Shown here: positions 1-9,655 of the stretch, piece by piece
Layout of the letters: the number at the start of each line of letters is the position of its first letter
How positions within the stretch are numbered: position 1 is the stretch's first letter
Assembly: GCF_002878395.1 (NCBI RefSeq)
Contig: NC_061114.1
Location: 144,894,560 to 144,958,559, forward strand
Direction of reading: 5' to 3'
DNA from: Capsicum annuum
Taxonomy: Eukaryota; Streptophyta; Magnoliopsida; Solanales; Solanaceae
Length of the DNA: 64,000 nucleotides
Notes under the pieces: model-generated
Seen by the model: only the letters and a program-made list of their open reading frames with translations
Told to the model about the DNA's origin: nothing
The model's database searches: none
Translations under genes and position numbers: made by a program

Positions 1-1138
1 ATCAGATCCCGATATCACCCATCAGATAGGCTTGATCTTAGTCTCAAATTCATTTGAGTAATCTTATTATCAGATCTAGAGATCACCCATTAGATACGCT
101 TTATCTCAGTCTCATATTTAGTTGAGTAATCTCATTATCAGATCTCGAGATCACCCACTAGATAGGCTTGATCTCAGTTTTAGATTCAGTTGAGTATTCT
201 TGGTATTAGATCTAGAGATCACCCATCAAATAGGCTTGATCTCAGTCTCAGATTCATTGAGTATTCTTGTTGTCAAATTTGGACATAATTACTTCTTATC
301 ATTGATAGTAGATTTTGGAATCATCCGTTAGAGAGGTTTAATCTCTGATGTAGTCAGTCGAGAGTAGAAAGCACAGAATTTAGTCATTGATATGAGTAGA
401 TTTAGTTAATCAGTTTCTGTATCATTAGTTTTCGAGATCACTCGCTAGATAAGATTGATCTTAACTCTAGTACTCAGTTATCGATATCAGATGATTCAGT
501 TGTTCACTATCTTAGTATTAGTAGTGAGTCATATGATAGTAGGGCAGTATTCGAGTTTTAGTATTTCGAGTCACGATGATTTTAGTTATGGTTTGTGCAT
601 TCATGCATGTATTCTTATTCAGTACTCTCATAATTATTTAGTTAAGTAATTGTTCATGCATGAGCCCTTGCATTTAGCCTTACCTCATCTGCTACTTGGT
701 ACATTCCTGTATTGATGCATTTGTACTATGGTGTTTTATTTAACACTATAGGTTCAGAGACATGAGATCCAGAGTACCCTAAGCAGCTCAGTCACAGTCA
801 GCAGCAGTAGACATAGCAGTGAGTCCTCTTCATTTGATGATGATCCTTTAATATTGTTGCATCAGATTTTTTTTATTTTTAGTAGACAGAGTTAGTTGGG
901 GACATATCCCATCAACTTCAGAGCTTAGACAGTTAGAAGCTTTTTGGACAAATGTATCAGTATTCAGTTTTAAATTTTGAGTATTTTATTTATGTTTTGA
1001 ACCTTATGGCCATTTTCTGCATTTATTATCTATATTTTGTAGTGTTCATGTACAAATATCAGTAGAGGATTGGCTTGTGGTCCTTCTAGATCACAAGCAT
1101 CGTGTGACGTTCTAGTTCTAGAAAATTTGGTCATTACA
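1..1138 (+). repeat. Element B: 3' part of its 5' LTR
   Basis: This is the right-hand part of a Ty3/gypsy LTR cut off by the window start. It ends in TTACA at 1138 and is followed by a retrotransposon leader, so it is read as the 5' LTR of the outermost element. The stretch about 890-1130 has the layout I associate with Tekay/Del chromovirus LTR ends: a 'gggacatatccc' phrase, an AT-rich stretch, then 'gcttgtggtcc' and 'cgtgtgacgtt' shortly before the end. The matching 3' LTR start should be 32981-33339; the two parts do not overlap, so they cannot be compared directly. No gene lies here. The opening part is a minisatellite, annotated separately. Confidence 0.65.
3..340 (+). repeat. 68-bp tandem array in B LTR
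   Basis: Copies begin near 3, 71, 139, 207 and 274, a spacing of 68, 68, 68 and 67 bases. Each unit starts with cagatct-like sequence, followed by gagatcaccca, tagataggcttgatctcag and ttgagtaatct. More decayed copies are recognisable near 310-355 and 425-480, so the array once reached about 480. It probably also extends left of the window. Confidence 0.9.
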
Positions 1139-1513
1139 CTTATAAGGGGGAGGCTACGAGGCATTTAGGAATGTCTCCCTTTCTTGTGTTATATTTTGGG
1201 CTATAGAATTTAGTTATCTTGAAACTTCTCTATCTCTTGGCTTACTCGCATTTTAGATAGTGCCTCATCAAAGATTTTACATTCGTAGAAACTTCATTTG
1301 AACCTCTATCCCACCTAAGAAAAATATGGAGTGAATTCTCTTTATTTATGAAGTGTAGACCTAATCTAGGGTCTGAGATCCTTACTATAATACCCTACGT
1401 GGGGTTCTACCGGTCCCTACTATTCTTTCACAGGCTTTCGAGTCTAGTGAAACTCATGCCTATTCAGCTTAGGGGGATATCTCTAAAATGGAGTTCCATA
1501 TATCCATTCATAT
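1139..1513 (+). pseudogene. Element B leader and gag 5' remnant
   Basis: Directly after the LTR comes a phrase (ggaggctacgaggcattt, then aggaatgtctccctt) that matches the leader of element A at about 4110-4155, where it lies roughly 100 bases after the primer site. The primer-binding site and the sequence between are missing in B, so a small deletion joined the LTR end to the mid-leader. Towards 1400 a phrase like the gag N-terminus of C (tggggttctaccggtccct) appears, but no frame is intact. The sequence stops at 1513, where element A inserted, and gag resumes at 12158. Confidence 0.6.
1509..1513 (+). repeat. Target-site duplication of A, left copy
   Basis: CATAT lies immediately before the 5' LTR of element A and is repeated exactly at 12153-12157. 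Five-base duplications are the norm for Ty3/gypsy integration. Confidence 0.85.
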
Positions 1514-2011
1514 TAAAATACCTAGACTTTGAACCATTGAAATTCTCTATTTGATGTCACTGGGCGGGCACGACTAGGGGCACGAGTTATACCCCTTTGA
1601 TACGAGTCATATCCTCCTTCACCTCTCTTCTCGTATCCTAGGTAGTGTGGTTAGGGTTACTCACTATCCTAGGTATGTGTGACCTCCTTCTAAATCATAC
1701 CTTAAGTATAAAAGTCATATCCAACATGATTGTATAGAGGGAAGTCCTAGCTTAAGTAGACTATTTTGGGTACGGGTGGTGTATATGAGTTAGGGGTTGA
1801 GTCATACCCTCTGGATACGACTCTAGGGTGTGTGATCATACCCTTAAAAGTATGGGTGAACTAGGAGAAGACTAGGGTACGTGTCAGGGTACCAATTGTA
1901 CCCTAAGTTATAGTTCCTAAGGTGAGTCGAACCCCTACATGGGTTCATTTTATAGCTTTTATTTAATGGCCTTGTGGTCATTTCCCATGCCTTAAACCAT
2001 AGGTCCTTTTA

Positions 2012-2019
2012 CTATATAA
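2012..2019 (+). promoter_or_regulatory. TATA-like box, A 5' LTR
   Basis: CTATATAA lies about 500 bases into the LTR. The same site is kept in the 3' LTR at 10158-10165, followed in both copies by 'aacactc' and 'ctcatcttt' phrases that would be the start of R/U5. Position and conservation suggest the Pol II core promoter of this family. No transcript evidence is available. Confidence 0.55.
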
Positions 2020-2940
2020 GTGTGTAAGAACTCTTTAAACAAATTTTGAGTGGATCAAACACCCAAAAACACTCTCTCAAACTCATCTTTGATTAATTGG
2101 AGGCTAAAGTTCCAAGGATAATCTTCAAGAGGCAAAGTGAAGTCAAGTTTATTGGTGAATCAAGTTGTCTAAGGCATGTAAATCTTCCCTATTTTAAATA
2201 ACTCTAAACCCATGTATTTTAAATTTGGATTAGTAAGTGTACATGGTGATTTTAAAATCAAATGAAAACTGGTTTCATTGTCTAATGATGAATAATGTTG
2301 ATTCTTTCCTAGACTTATATTTATACATGTCATTGATGGGGATTTACATCTGTGGTGCTTGTTGTATATGGTTTAACATGAGGGTTTTGAGTAAACCTAA
2401 GCTTTATGATTCTATTATAAAAATAGCCTTGTTAAAGGTATGCACATAAGGTGATTGTGAAAATGTATAAGTGAATTGTCTAGTCACATGTAGTGATATG
2501 TTGAACTAAGGCAATGACCCAATAAGTATGAATGATTGATAAATAATGTTGTAAAAGTATTATAAGCCATGTGTTGTGAAATGATGACCTTGTTGAGTTA
2601 ATGAATAATAAGGGGTTGAAGTCCCTCATTATAAAAATGAACTTGAATTATATGTTGAGCTAAAGTATGGTGAGAATATGGTATAGGATTGTTAATGAAA
2701 TATGAATAGTTTGTGAGGATCTTGATGACCATAACTTGAATTGTATGATGGTTTGAATGAAGGAAACAACCTATTAAAATGGTTAAGCAATGAAGGATCC
2801 CATAAGGACCATGATTTCAAGTATAGTGTTAAATTATTTAAATGATTAATGTTCTTAAGTGTTGTATGGAATGAATGTTGACGCATATGCAAAGGGGCTA
2901 AAAGTCCCAATATCAACTAATCATAGTTGTGATTTCTTGA

Positions 2941-3330
2941 GGTTGAAGTCCTTTGCCTTATGTAATGGCTCGATGTTGAAGTCCCTTGCCTTATGAAATG
3001 GCTTGAGATTGGAGTCATTTGACCAATGATATTTCTCGAGGTTAAAGTCCCTTGCATAAATAGCTCTCTTAAGGTTAACGTACCTCATTGAATAAAATTA
3101 TTTATGGTTAGAGTCCCTTGGCAAGAGGTTATAATCCTTTTTCTAATGAATGGGCATGAGGTGTGAGTCCCTTGCCTAGATGAATGTGCCTTTGGTTAGA
3201 GTCCCTTATTTGAATGATTGTGTATATGGTTAAATTCCTTGCCTAGTGAGTGTGTGAGCATGGTAAAGGTCCTCTGTCTAATGGTAGGTGATTGTGGTTA
3301 ATGTCCTATGCCTAAATAGAATTGTTAAAT
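2941..3330 (+). repeat. 33-34-bp minisatellite with GGTTnnAGTCC core (A 5' LTR)
   Basis: Units start at 2941, 2974, 3007, 3040, 3073, 3106, 3127, 3160, 3194, 3228, 3262 and 3296, so nearly all steps are 33 or 34 bases. The unit reads roughly GGTTGAAGTCCCTTGCC, followed by an atgaatgg/ctcga spacer. The core resembles a tRNA T-arm. The equivalent array in the 3' LTR starts at 11093. Confidence 0.88.
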
Positions 3331-4018
3331 CTAAGTGTGGAAGGTCTGATTCCCCCACTTCTTGTATAATAAATAAATGTTCAAGAATGTTTTTGAGCCA
3401 TGATTTCTTGATTAGCATGTGATATACCTATATGTAGGGATAAGTGTATGGATATGATTGAATGTGATATATTGACTTATTGTTGAAAAATGATGCTATC
3501 TTATCCTTATCCTTGAGTTACATACTAGTGGTCTAATCTCTAACCATCTTCGAACGCTATGTCCCCATATGACATAGAGGCCGGAGCATCATCTTCTCTT
3601 ACTACATAGTGATTAGGTAACAAAGCAGTTTGTGCATTAACTACGGAGTGGTGTGCTTTCTTATGTCAGAAGACACGCATTCTTGGTCTCCCACCTTTAG
3701 ACTTAGTCTTATTTTGACTTAGTTTGGAGATTGTCGGGGTCCTATCCCGATATATACTTTTCTAAACTTCGGTTTGTATAGAGGTATTGTGGATGACTGT
3801 GGACTTGGGTATATTGGTTAGTGTGGTGATATTTATGAAATGGCTATACATTGTTAAGTTACAACTCTTAATATTGTTTTTGGTGCCTTATAATGCAATC
3901 GGGATTTACCTGGCCGTTATGTTTGATGTGATAATTTTGATAGGTTATCGAGCGACCTATGGTTCCTATTAGCTTGAGGTGCCCATATAACATGGCCTGG
4001 TTTTGGGTCATGTCAAGT

Positions 4019-4030
4019 TGGTATCAGAGC
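4019..4030 (+). promoter_or_regulatory. Primer-binding site of A (tRNA-iMet)
   Basis: TGGTATCAGAGC lies three bases after the LTR end and is a perfect 12-base complement to the 3' end of plant initiator-Met tRNA. It would prime minus-strand DNA synthesis. Confidence 0.92.
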
Positions 4031-4224
4031 CTAGGTTCATGGTTAATTGGATGTCCACAATATCGTGTTGAGTAGAGTCTCTTTTACGAATGTGAAACAT
4101 GCCACATTTATAAAAGGTGGGCTACGAGATATTTTAGGAAATGTTTCCCTTCCTTCTATTTCAATCTCAAGCTATGAAGTCTAAGGTCTTGGATTCCTCT
4201 GATTTTTATTTGCTCTTTAAGATC

Positions 4225-5370
4225 ATGACTCCAAGGGGATTTGAGGTTTAACCAAACACTTCTGCCCTGATAGACAGTCCTATGAACGAAGTTTATCCAA
4301 TTTCTGGAGTTCAAACCCGAGCTAGGGCTGCAGCATCTGACCATCTTTGTGGGATTCTACCTATCCCCATAAACCCCAACTATGAGAGTGACTCTCCTAT
4401 TCCATCACCTTAAAGAGATGCTGCTAATGCCGAGTTTCATCGATCTATCAACCTTTTAACTCAATTGGTAGCTTCTTAATTAGAGCGTGGTGCTCTGGCT
4501 ATCATTTTTTTGAGGCCACAAGAATTTCCAAATTAATAAGGTTGAGCCCTCCTATATTCTCCGATATGGAGGTTGAAAAAGATTCTCAAGGTTTCATTGA
4601 TGAAATAGAGAAGCTCTTACGAATCATGCATTCTTTGAAGATTTAGTCCATTGAGTTTGCTTCCTACCAATTGAAAAACGTAGCATACCAATGGTATAAA
4701 GGGTGGTAGTTGTCTAGAGCTGGGATTGCTAGTCCCATTATGTGGGAGGATTTCTTCGAGGCTTTCTTAGACCATTTTCCTCAAGAGTTGATAGAGGCAA
4801 GAGTGGAAGAGTTTGTGAACTTAAAGCATGGGAGGATGTTCTTTCAAGAGTATGCCTTGAAATTTCATCAACTGTCAAGGTATGCTCCCGAGATGGTCTC
4901 TAGCATGAGGCTAGAATGCATAAGTTTGTCTCAGGATTATCCCGTGTGTTATTCCTTGAGAGAAAGACAACCTTGTTGATTGAGAACATGGATATTTCTA
5001 GTTTGATTATTTATATACAACAAGTGGAAGAAGAGAAAAAGAAGCAAGTTGAGCTAAGTGAGAGGTAAGGAAATTAATTTAGGCCTTCTGAGCACAGTGG
5101 TGGTGATTGTGGCAAGTGGCTACAAAAAAAGTGAGGGAGTTCGAGTTCTTTCTTCTCAGCTAGTGTTGGCTCTCCTTACCTAAAGTTTTTGGGTGGTCAA
5201 CAGCCCTGGGCACAACGTGCCTAATTCCAGGCTAGTGGTACCCAGTCGCTCAACCCCATTCTCCTTGCAGATTTTATGGTCAGAGTCATCATGGTCAATG
5301 TTAGAAGGGGAGAAACAAAAGTTTTAGTTGTGGTCAGATTAGGCACAGGAAGCGTGAGTTCCCCTCTATG
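4225..5370 (+). pseudogene. Element A gag, broken
   Basis: Capsid/nucleocapsid polyprotein remnant. An ATG at 4225 stands in the 'gatcATGactcc' setting used by related gags, but stops follow within a few codons and again later. The best preserved part is the Retrotrans_gag core at 4710-4979, with WEDFFEAFLDHF-like and EYALKFHQLSRYAPEMV-like motifs typical of plant Ty3/gypsy gag. A zinc-knuckle relic lies at 5320-5361 and reads S-x2-C-x4-H-x4-F, so the first and last cysteines of the CCHC motif are lost. Gag would package element RNA into virus-like particles in the cytoplasm. This copy cannot. Confidence 0.8.
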
Positions 5371-5378
5371 GTAGCTTC

Positions 5379-5969
5379 TTGGGCCAACATGGACCCTATT
5401 GCTACTCTATCTACTCCCACACCAAAGGGTGCTATGTCTTTTTTTTGCTTCTATTTTTGGCATCGGGGCTGGCTGAAACTGGTTGTATGCAATTAATACT
5501 AGCTAGTATTGTGAGGTATCTCTCATATGGTCACAGGTATGTTGAGACTTTTTTGTATTGTTTTCTTAATCCAGGGTCTACTCTTTCTTACGTGACCCCG
5601 TATGTGGCTATGCATCTTAATTATGGCCTCGAGAGTCTGTCGATCCTTTTTTCTATTTTTACCCTAGTTGGAGACCTTGTGATTATTGGAAGGGTCTATA
5701 AGCGGTGTGTGATATTAGCTAGTGGTAGGGATACTCTCGTAGACTTGATACAGTTGGACATGATTTATTTTGCTGTCATTTTGGGGATGGATTGGTTGTA
5801 TTTATTTTATGCTTGTTTAGATTGTTGGACCCATAGGGTCATATTTAAATCCTCCAATGAGCTGGTCATTATATCAGAAGCTAGTTCCCGAGTGCCTAAG
5901 GAAAGGTTTATTTCTTATCTAAAGGCCCAAAAGTTGATTTCAAATGGGTGTTTGTATTATTTGGTCTGA
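5379..5969 (+). pseudogene. Element A protease region
   Basis: An open stretch of about 196 codons matches the retropepsin-like aspartic protease of chromoviruses that cuts the gag-pol polyprotein. The flap-side motif VILGMDWL and the C-terminal linker ending KGCLYYLV-like are clear. The catalytic motif, normally DPGSTLSYV, reads NPGSTLSYV: codon 5568-5570 is AAT, so the catalytic Asp is replaced by Asn. The frame itself is open, which is unusual in this window, but the missing Asp makes the enzyme inactive. The first in-frame Met is not a convincing start, because the domain normally continues from gag. Confidence 0.82.
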
Positions 5970-5999
5970 GTTAAGGATTCTAAATTGGAAGAGCCTTCT

Positions 6000-6900
6000 C
6001 TAGAATCTATTCCCGTGGTTAATGAGTTTTCCAAGGTGTTTTTCGATAATCTTCCCAGTGTTTCTCCTGATTGGGAAATTTATTATAGGACTGATCTTGT
6101 TTGGACACTTATTTGATTTCTATTCCTCCTTATGGAATGGATTTAATAGAGCTAAAAGAGCTTAATGAGCAATTGAAAAACCTCTTAGATAAAGGTTTTA
6201 TCCACCCTAGTGTGTCTTTATGGACTTCTCCCATGTTATTCGTGAGCAAGAAGGATGACTCCCCTCATATGTGTATTGATTATGTGCCAGTAGAACAAAG
6301 AGACCATAAAGAATAAATACCCTCTTCCTAGGATCAATGATTTGTTTGATCAATTTCATGATGCGAAGTGTTTTTCTAAGATTAATCTTAGATCGGGTTA
6401 TCATCAACTTAAGATTAGGGATGCGGATATCCCTAAGACGACCTTTAGAACCCGATATGGTAACTATGACTTTCTTGTCATGTCTTTTGGGTTGACCAAT
6501 GCGCCGGTGACATTTATGGACTTGATGAATTGGGTCTTCCCTCTATTCTTTGATATGTTTGTCATTGTCTTTATTGATGATATCTTAGTCATTTCTAAGA
6601 GTGAGGCCGGTCATATCAATCACCTTGTGTTGTGTTGCAAACTTTGAAGGATCATTATTTGTATTCGAAGTTCTCCAACTTATTTAGGTGAAAGCCATAG
6701 ATTTTCTTGGTCATGACATCTTTAGTGAAGGGATCATGGTAGATCCCCAAATATTTACGGTAGTTAAGAAGTGGCCTAGACCTACAACTCCAATCGATAT
6801 TCGGAGCTTCTTAGGTCTAGCCGATTACTATAAAAGAATCATGGAGGGTTTCTCTACTGTAGCTTCCCCATTGACTAAGTTGACCCAAAAGAGAATTAAG
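6000..6900 (+). pseudogene. Element A reverse transcriptase
   Basis: RT domain (RVT_1) in at least three frames. Fingers at 6101-6290 include [19 protein letters not shown] and MCIDY. A frameshift near 6295 follows, then the palm at 6342-6647 with [25 protein letters not shown] and the motif C FIDDILV, whose two Asp are intact. Motif A reads [10 protein letters not shown], with AAT at 6384-6386 in place of the conserved Asp codon, so one of the three metal-binding residues is lost. The thumb/connection follows in another frame from 6688 (FLGH, GIMVDP, KKWPRPTTP, FLGLADYYKR). The enzyme would copy element RNA into DNA; this copy is dead. Confidence 0.88.
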
Positions 6901-7420
6901 TTCTTGTGGTCCGATACGTGTGATGGTAGTTTTGAGAAGTTGAAAGATAAGTTAACTTCGGCTTCTATTTTGACTTTGCCCGAGGGTAGTGATGGTTTTA
7001 TGGCATATTGTGACCCTTCTCGTGTCAGTCTCAATTTTGTGTTGATGCAACATATTTGGGTGGTGCCATATGATTCTAGGAAATTGAATTTTTATGAGAA
7101 GAACAACCCTACTTATGACCTAGAGTTTTTAGCCGTGGTTTTTGCATTAAAGATTTGGCCGCATTATCTTTATGGGGTTCATGTCGATATCTTTTCCGAT
7201 CATAAGATTCTCTAATATATTTCTACCCAAAATAAATTAAATCTCTAGCAAAGAAAGTGGCTCGTGTTGTTTAAAGACTATGCTGTGATTCTTCATTACC
7301 TTCTCGATAAGGTGAATATACTCTTCGATGCTCTTAGTAGGTTGTCCATGGGGAGTTTGCCCCATGTAGATGAGGATAAATGGGAATTACTTAAGGACAT
7401 TCTCCATTTGGCAAATCTTA
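6900..7420 (+). pseudogene. Element A RNase H
   Basis: Follows the RT thumb in the same frame to 7215. Recognisable marks are FLWSDTCDGSFEKLK, YCDPSR (first acidic residue of the RNase H core), DLEFLAVVFALKIW with the conserved Glu, [15 protein letters not shown] with the next Asp, and, after a stop at 7214, the tail KDYAVILHYL...ALSRLSMGSL at 7264-7360. The domain would degrade the RNA of RNA/DNA hybrids during reverse transcription. It carries at least one stop. Confidence 0.82.
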
Positions 7421-8883
7421 GAGTTCGACTTGTGAACTCCAAGGATGGTGGTGTATTTGTGCTTCTGGTATCTCATTCATCTCTTATGGTTAAGATAAAG
7501 GAAAAGCAAATATTGGACCCCGACTTTGTGAAGATCAAGAGTAATGTGGGTCAATAAAAAGTTGTAGGCTTTGTGATTAGTAGTGATGGTATCTTGAGAT
7601 ACCAAGGTTGACTATACGTTCCCGCCGTTGATGGATTGAGGAACAGGGTTATGATTGAGGCTCACGAGTCTCGATATGCTATACTTACCGATTCTACCAA
7701 GTTGTATCATGATCTTAGAGAGTTCTATTGATGGAGAAATATGAAATATGATATGGCTAGGTATGTGGCCAAGTGCATGGTGGTTTCAATATGTGAAAGT
7801 TGAGCATATAAGGCCCAATGGGTTTTACCAAGAAATTGTGTTGCCCGAATGGAAGTGAAAGGCAATTAATATGGATTTCGTTATTGGTCTTCCTGGATCT
7901 TAGAATCAATGTGATTCTATTTGGGTCATCATGGATAGAATGACTGGTTTATGGATTATCATATTATCATCTGGGAATAAGATATCATGGTCCCATGGTG
8001 TTGTAACCCATTGAAAAGTTAGGCTCTGTGTCTATCATTTTTGATGAAGGCTGATTCTTTTGTTGCTCGCCGGACATCATCCCATTGGGGATGACCGTCT
8101 TCTGTGTAGTTTCATTTTCCCCATTCCTTCGACTAGATTTCTTTTGGAATGCATCTGTTCTGCTGGAAAATAAAGCATTGAGCACCTGAGGAAAAATTAC
8201 TCGGCAAAATATTATGCTAAATTATATCTCATGGTGCTTTAGTTTCAATTATCTCAGATCATGGTCCTTCATGTTCATCCCACTTTTGGAAGTCATTCTA
8301 AAAGGGTTTGGGTACTAGAGTTTGCCTTAGTACTGCTTTCCACTTGCAAATAGATGGGTAAGTGGAAAAGACCATCCAAACATTGGAGGATATGTTGCGG
8401 GCTTATATGATTGATTATGGTGGTAGTTGATATGACTATTTGCCTTTGATTGAGTTTACCTATAATAATAGTTGCCACTCTAGTATTTGCATTGCCCCTT
8501 TTTTGGCATTGAATGGTAGGAGATGTCGATCTCTTATTGGGTGGTATGAAGTTGGTGAGGATAAGTTGCTTGGTCCCAATTTAGTTTACCAAGCCTTAGA
8601 GAAGGTGAAGGTGATTCGTGATAGGTTGAAAACTTCTCAAAGTCACCCAAAGTCATATGCGGATGTGAGACGTAGGTACCTAGAGTTTAGTATTGGTGAT
8701 TGGGTATTCTTGAAAGTGTCTCCCATGAAGGAAGCAATGTGGTTTAGTAAGAAGGGCAAGCTTAGTCCCTGGTATGTTGGCCCCTACTTGATTGTAAAGA
8801 GGGTCAGTAATGTTGCCTATGAGTTAAAGTTACCTTCTTGTATAAACTCTATTCACCCGGTTTTCCATGTCTCTATGTTGTAG
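7420..8883 (+). pseudogene. Element A integrase, interrupted
   Basis: The N-terminal zinc-binding region lies at about 7640-7800, with EAHESRYA and a residual Cys-containing stretch, broken by stops. The DDE core is damaged: the phrase SVSIIFDEG occurs at about 8024-8052 and again as ALVSIISDHG at about 8228-8262. Between them lies about 175 bases of unrelated DNA, annotated separately. Core sequence resumes with SSHFWKSF and TIQTLEDMLRAYM. From 8440 to 8883 one open frame covers PLIEFTYNNSCHSSI, the GDWVFLKVSP segment and the GPY/F module (GKLSPWYVGPYLI). It ends at HPVFHVSML, just before the chromodomain. Confidence 0.85.
8053..8227 (-). other. Foreign ~175-bp segment, exon-like with splice acceptor
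   Basis: This segment has no counterpart in the integrases of B, C, D or E and sits between two partly repeated copies of the same integrase phrase. On the minus strand, 8227-8186 is T-rich and ends TTTTTCCTCAG, a good plant 3' splice site. From 8185 leftwards an open frame of about 44 codons follows, polar and low in hydrophobics (for example SSRRNGENETTQK and NGMMSGEQQKNQ). It looks like the start of a host gene exon with its intron end, carried in as DNA, perhaps as filler during break repair. I do not recognise the gene. It could also be another unclassified repeat. Confidence 0.5.
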
Positions 8884-8901
8884 AAATATATAGGTGATCC
8901 A

Positions 8902-9141
8902 TTGTTGGTTATTCCCTTGAGGGATGTTGATATCTCTGACTCTTTGTCCTATGAGGAGATCTCAGTTTGGATATTGGGTAGGAAATTTTATCTGTTACGA
9001 ACGAAAGAGTTGGCTTTAGGGAAGGTTCTATGGAGAAACCAAAAGTCCAAGGAAGCTACATGGGAAGTGGAAGAGGACATGAAGTCCAAATATACGCATT
9101 TGTTTTGTATTCCAAAAACTTGGGATGGAGGTATATGTTGA
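8902..9141 (+). pseudogene. Element A chromodomain
   Basis: C-terminal tail of the integrase polyprotein in its own frame after a stop at 8881. It reads SLSYEEISVWIL, LRTKELALGKVLWRNQK, EATWEVEEDMKSKY and ends near 9141. This matches the chromodomain of plant Tekay/Del-type chromoviruses, which is thought to target integration to heterochromatin. The conserved Trp and acidic cluster are present. The GKV for VKV change and the frame break show decay. Confidence 0.82.
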
Positions 9142-9641
9142 TCTCCTTGCATTGATTTAAGTCATTGATAGATAATGAGTTAAAGTCCCAAGTGTGTTGA
9201 GTTGATTTGTGTCTTGTTAAACCATGGGTTCAAGTCCCTATTGCTTTGAAACTATATGTGTCCTTGATGTGATGGGTTTAAGTTCCTAGTATATTTAGTT
9301 GATTCATATCTTTGGTAAATGAGGAGTTAGAGTCCTTAATCCTTGAATTGAGCAAGTATCCGTGATAAGTCAATGGGTTGAAGTCCATAGGTTAAAAAGT
9401 GAGTATTCGTTGATAAGTAAAGGTTTAAGTCCCTAATCTTTGCAATGAACAAGTATCTGAAAAAATAATAGGTTTGAGTCCCAAAGATGATGAAGTGAAT
9501 GATTGATAGATAATGAGCATGATGTGTGTTATATCCTAATTGTATTCTTGTTCTAACTTGTTCAAGGGTTGGTTTGATATGTGATCATGTGCTAACTTGT
9601 GTTGATTAATTGCCCTACCCCTCATTTGAGGATGAGTGGTC
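9142..9641 (+). repeat. Element A 3' untranslated region with ~49-bp repeats
   Basis: Non-coding stretch between the chromodomain stop and the polypurine tract. Seven copies of a degenerate unit start near 9178, 9227, 9275, 9325, 9376, 9422 and 9471 (steps 46-51). Each has a GGTTnAAGTCC-type core, for example GGTTCAAGTCCC at 9227, followed by ttgat/taagt spacer sequence. This is a second array, of different period, built on the same core as the LTR array. The rest, 9500-9641, is unique to the family and shows no gene. Confidence 0.82.
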
Positions 9642-9655
9642 CAATGAGGGAGAAT
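9641..9655 (+). promoter_or_regulatory. Polypurine tract of A
   Basis: The purine-rich CCAATGAGGGAGAAT directly precedes the 3' LTR start at 9656. It is the expected plus-strand primer position. Confidence 0.7.

Larger units (their letters stand above)
1514..4015 (+). repeat. Element A 5' LTR
   Basis: The LTR begins TAAAATACCTAGAC, where the 3' copy has TGAAACGCTTAGAC, and ends GGTCATGTCA next to the primer site. Its length of 2502 bases is close to the 2497 of the 3' copy. The U3 part has several 'tacgag'/'taccc' phrases. A TATA-like site lies near 2012, a region of simple 'ggttgaagtccc' repeats follows at 2941-3330, and the stretch 3500-4015 is well conserved between copies. The initial TG has mutated to TA in this copy. 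Confidence 0.9.

Noticed and set aside
2692..2916. Short minus-strand ORF in A LTR
   Set aside because: Not open in the 3' LTR counterpart; low-complexity LTR sequence.
7985..8185. Minus-strand open frame as an independent gene
   Set aside because: The exon-like part stops where integrase sequence starts on the left. With no start, stop or promoter of its own it is a fragment, reported as captured DNA instead.
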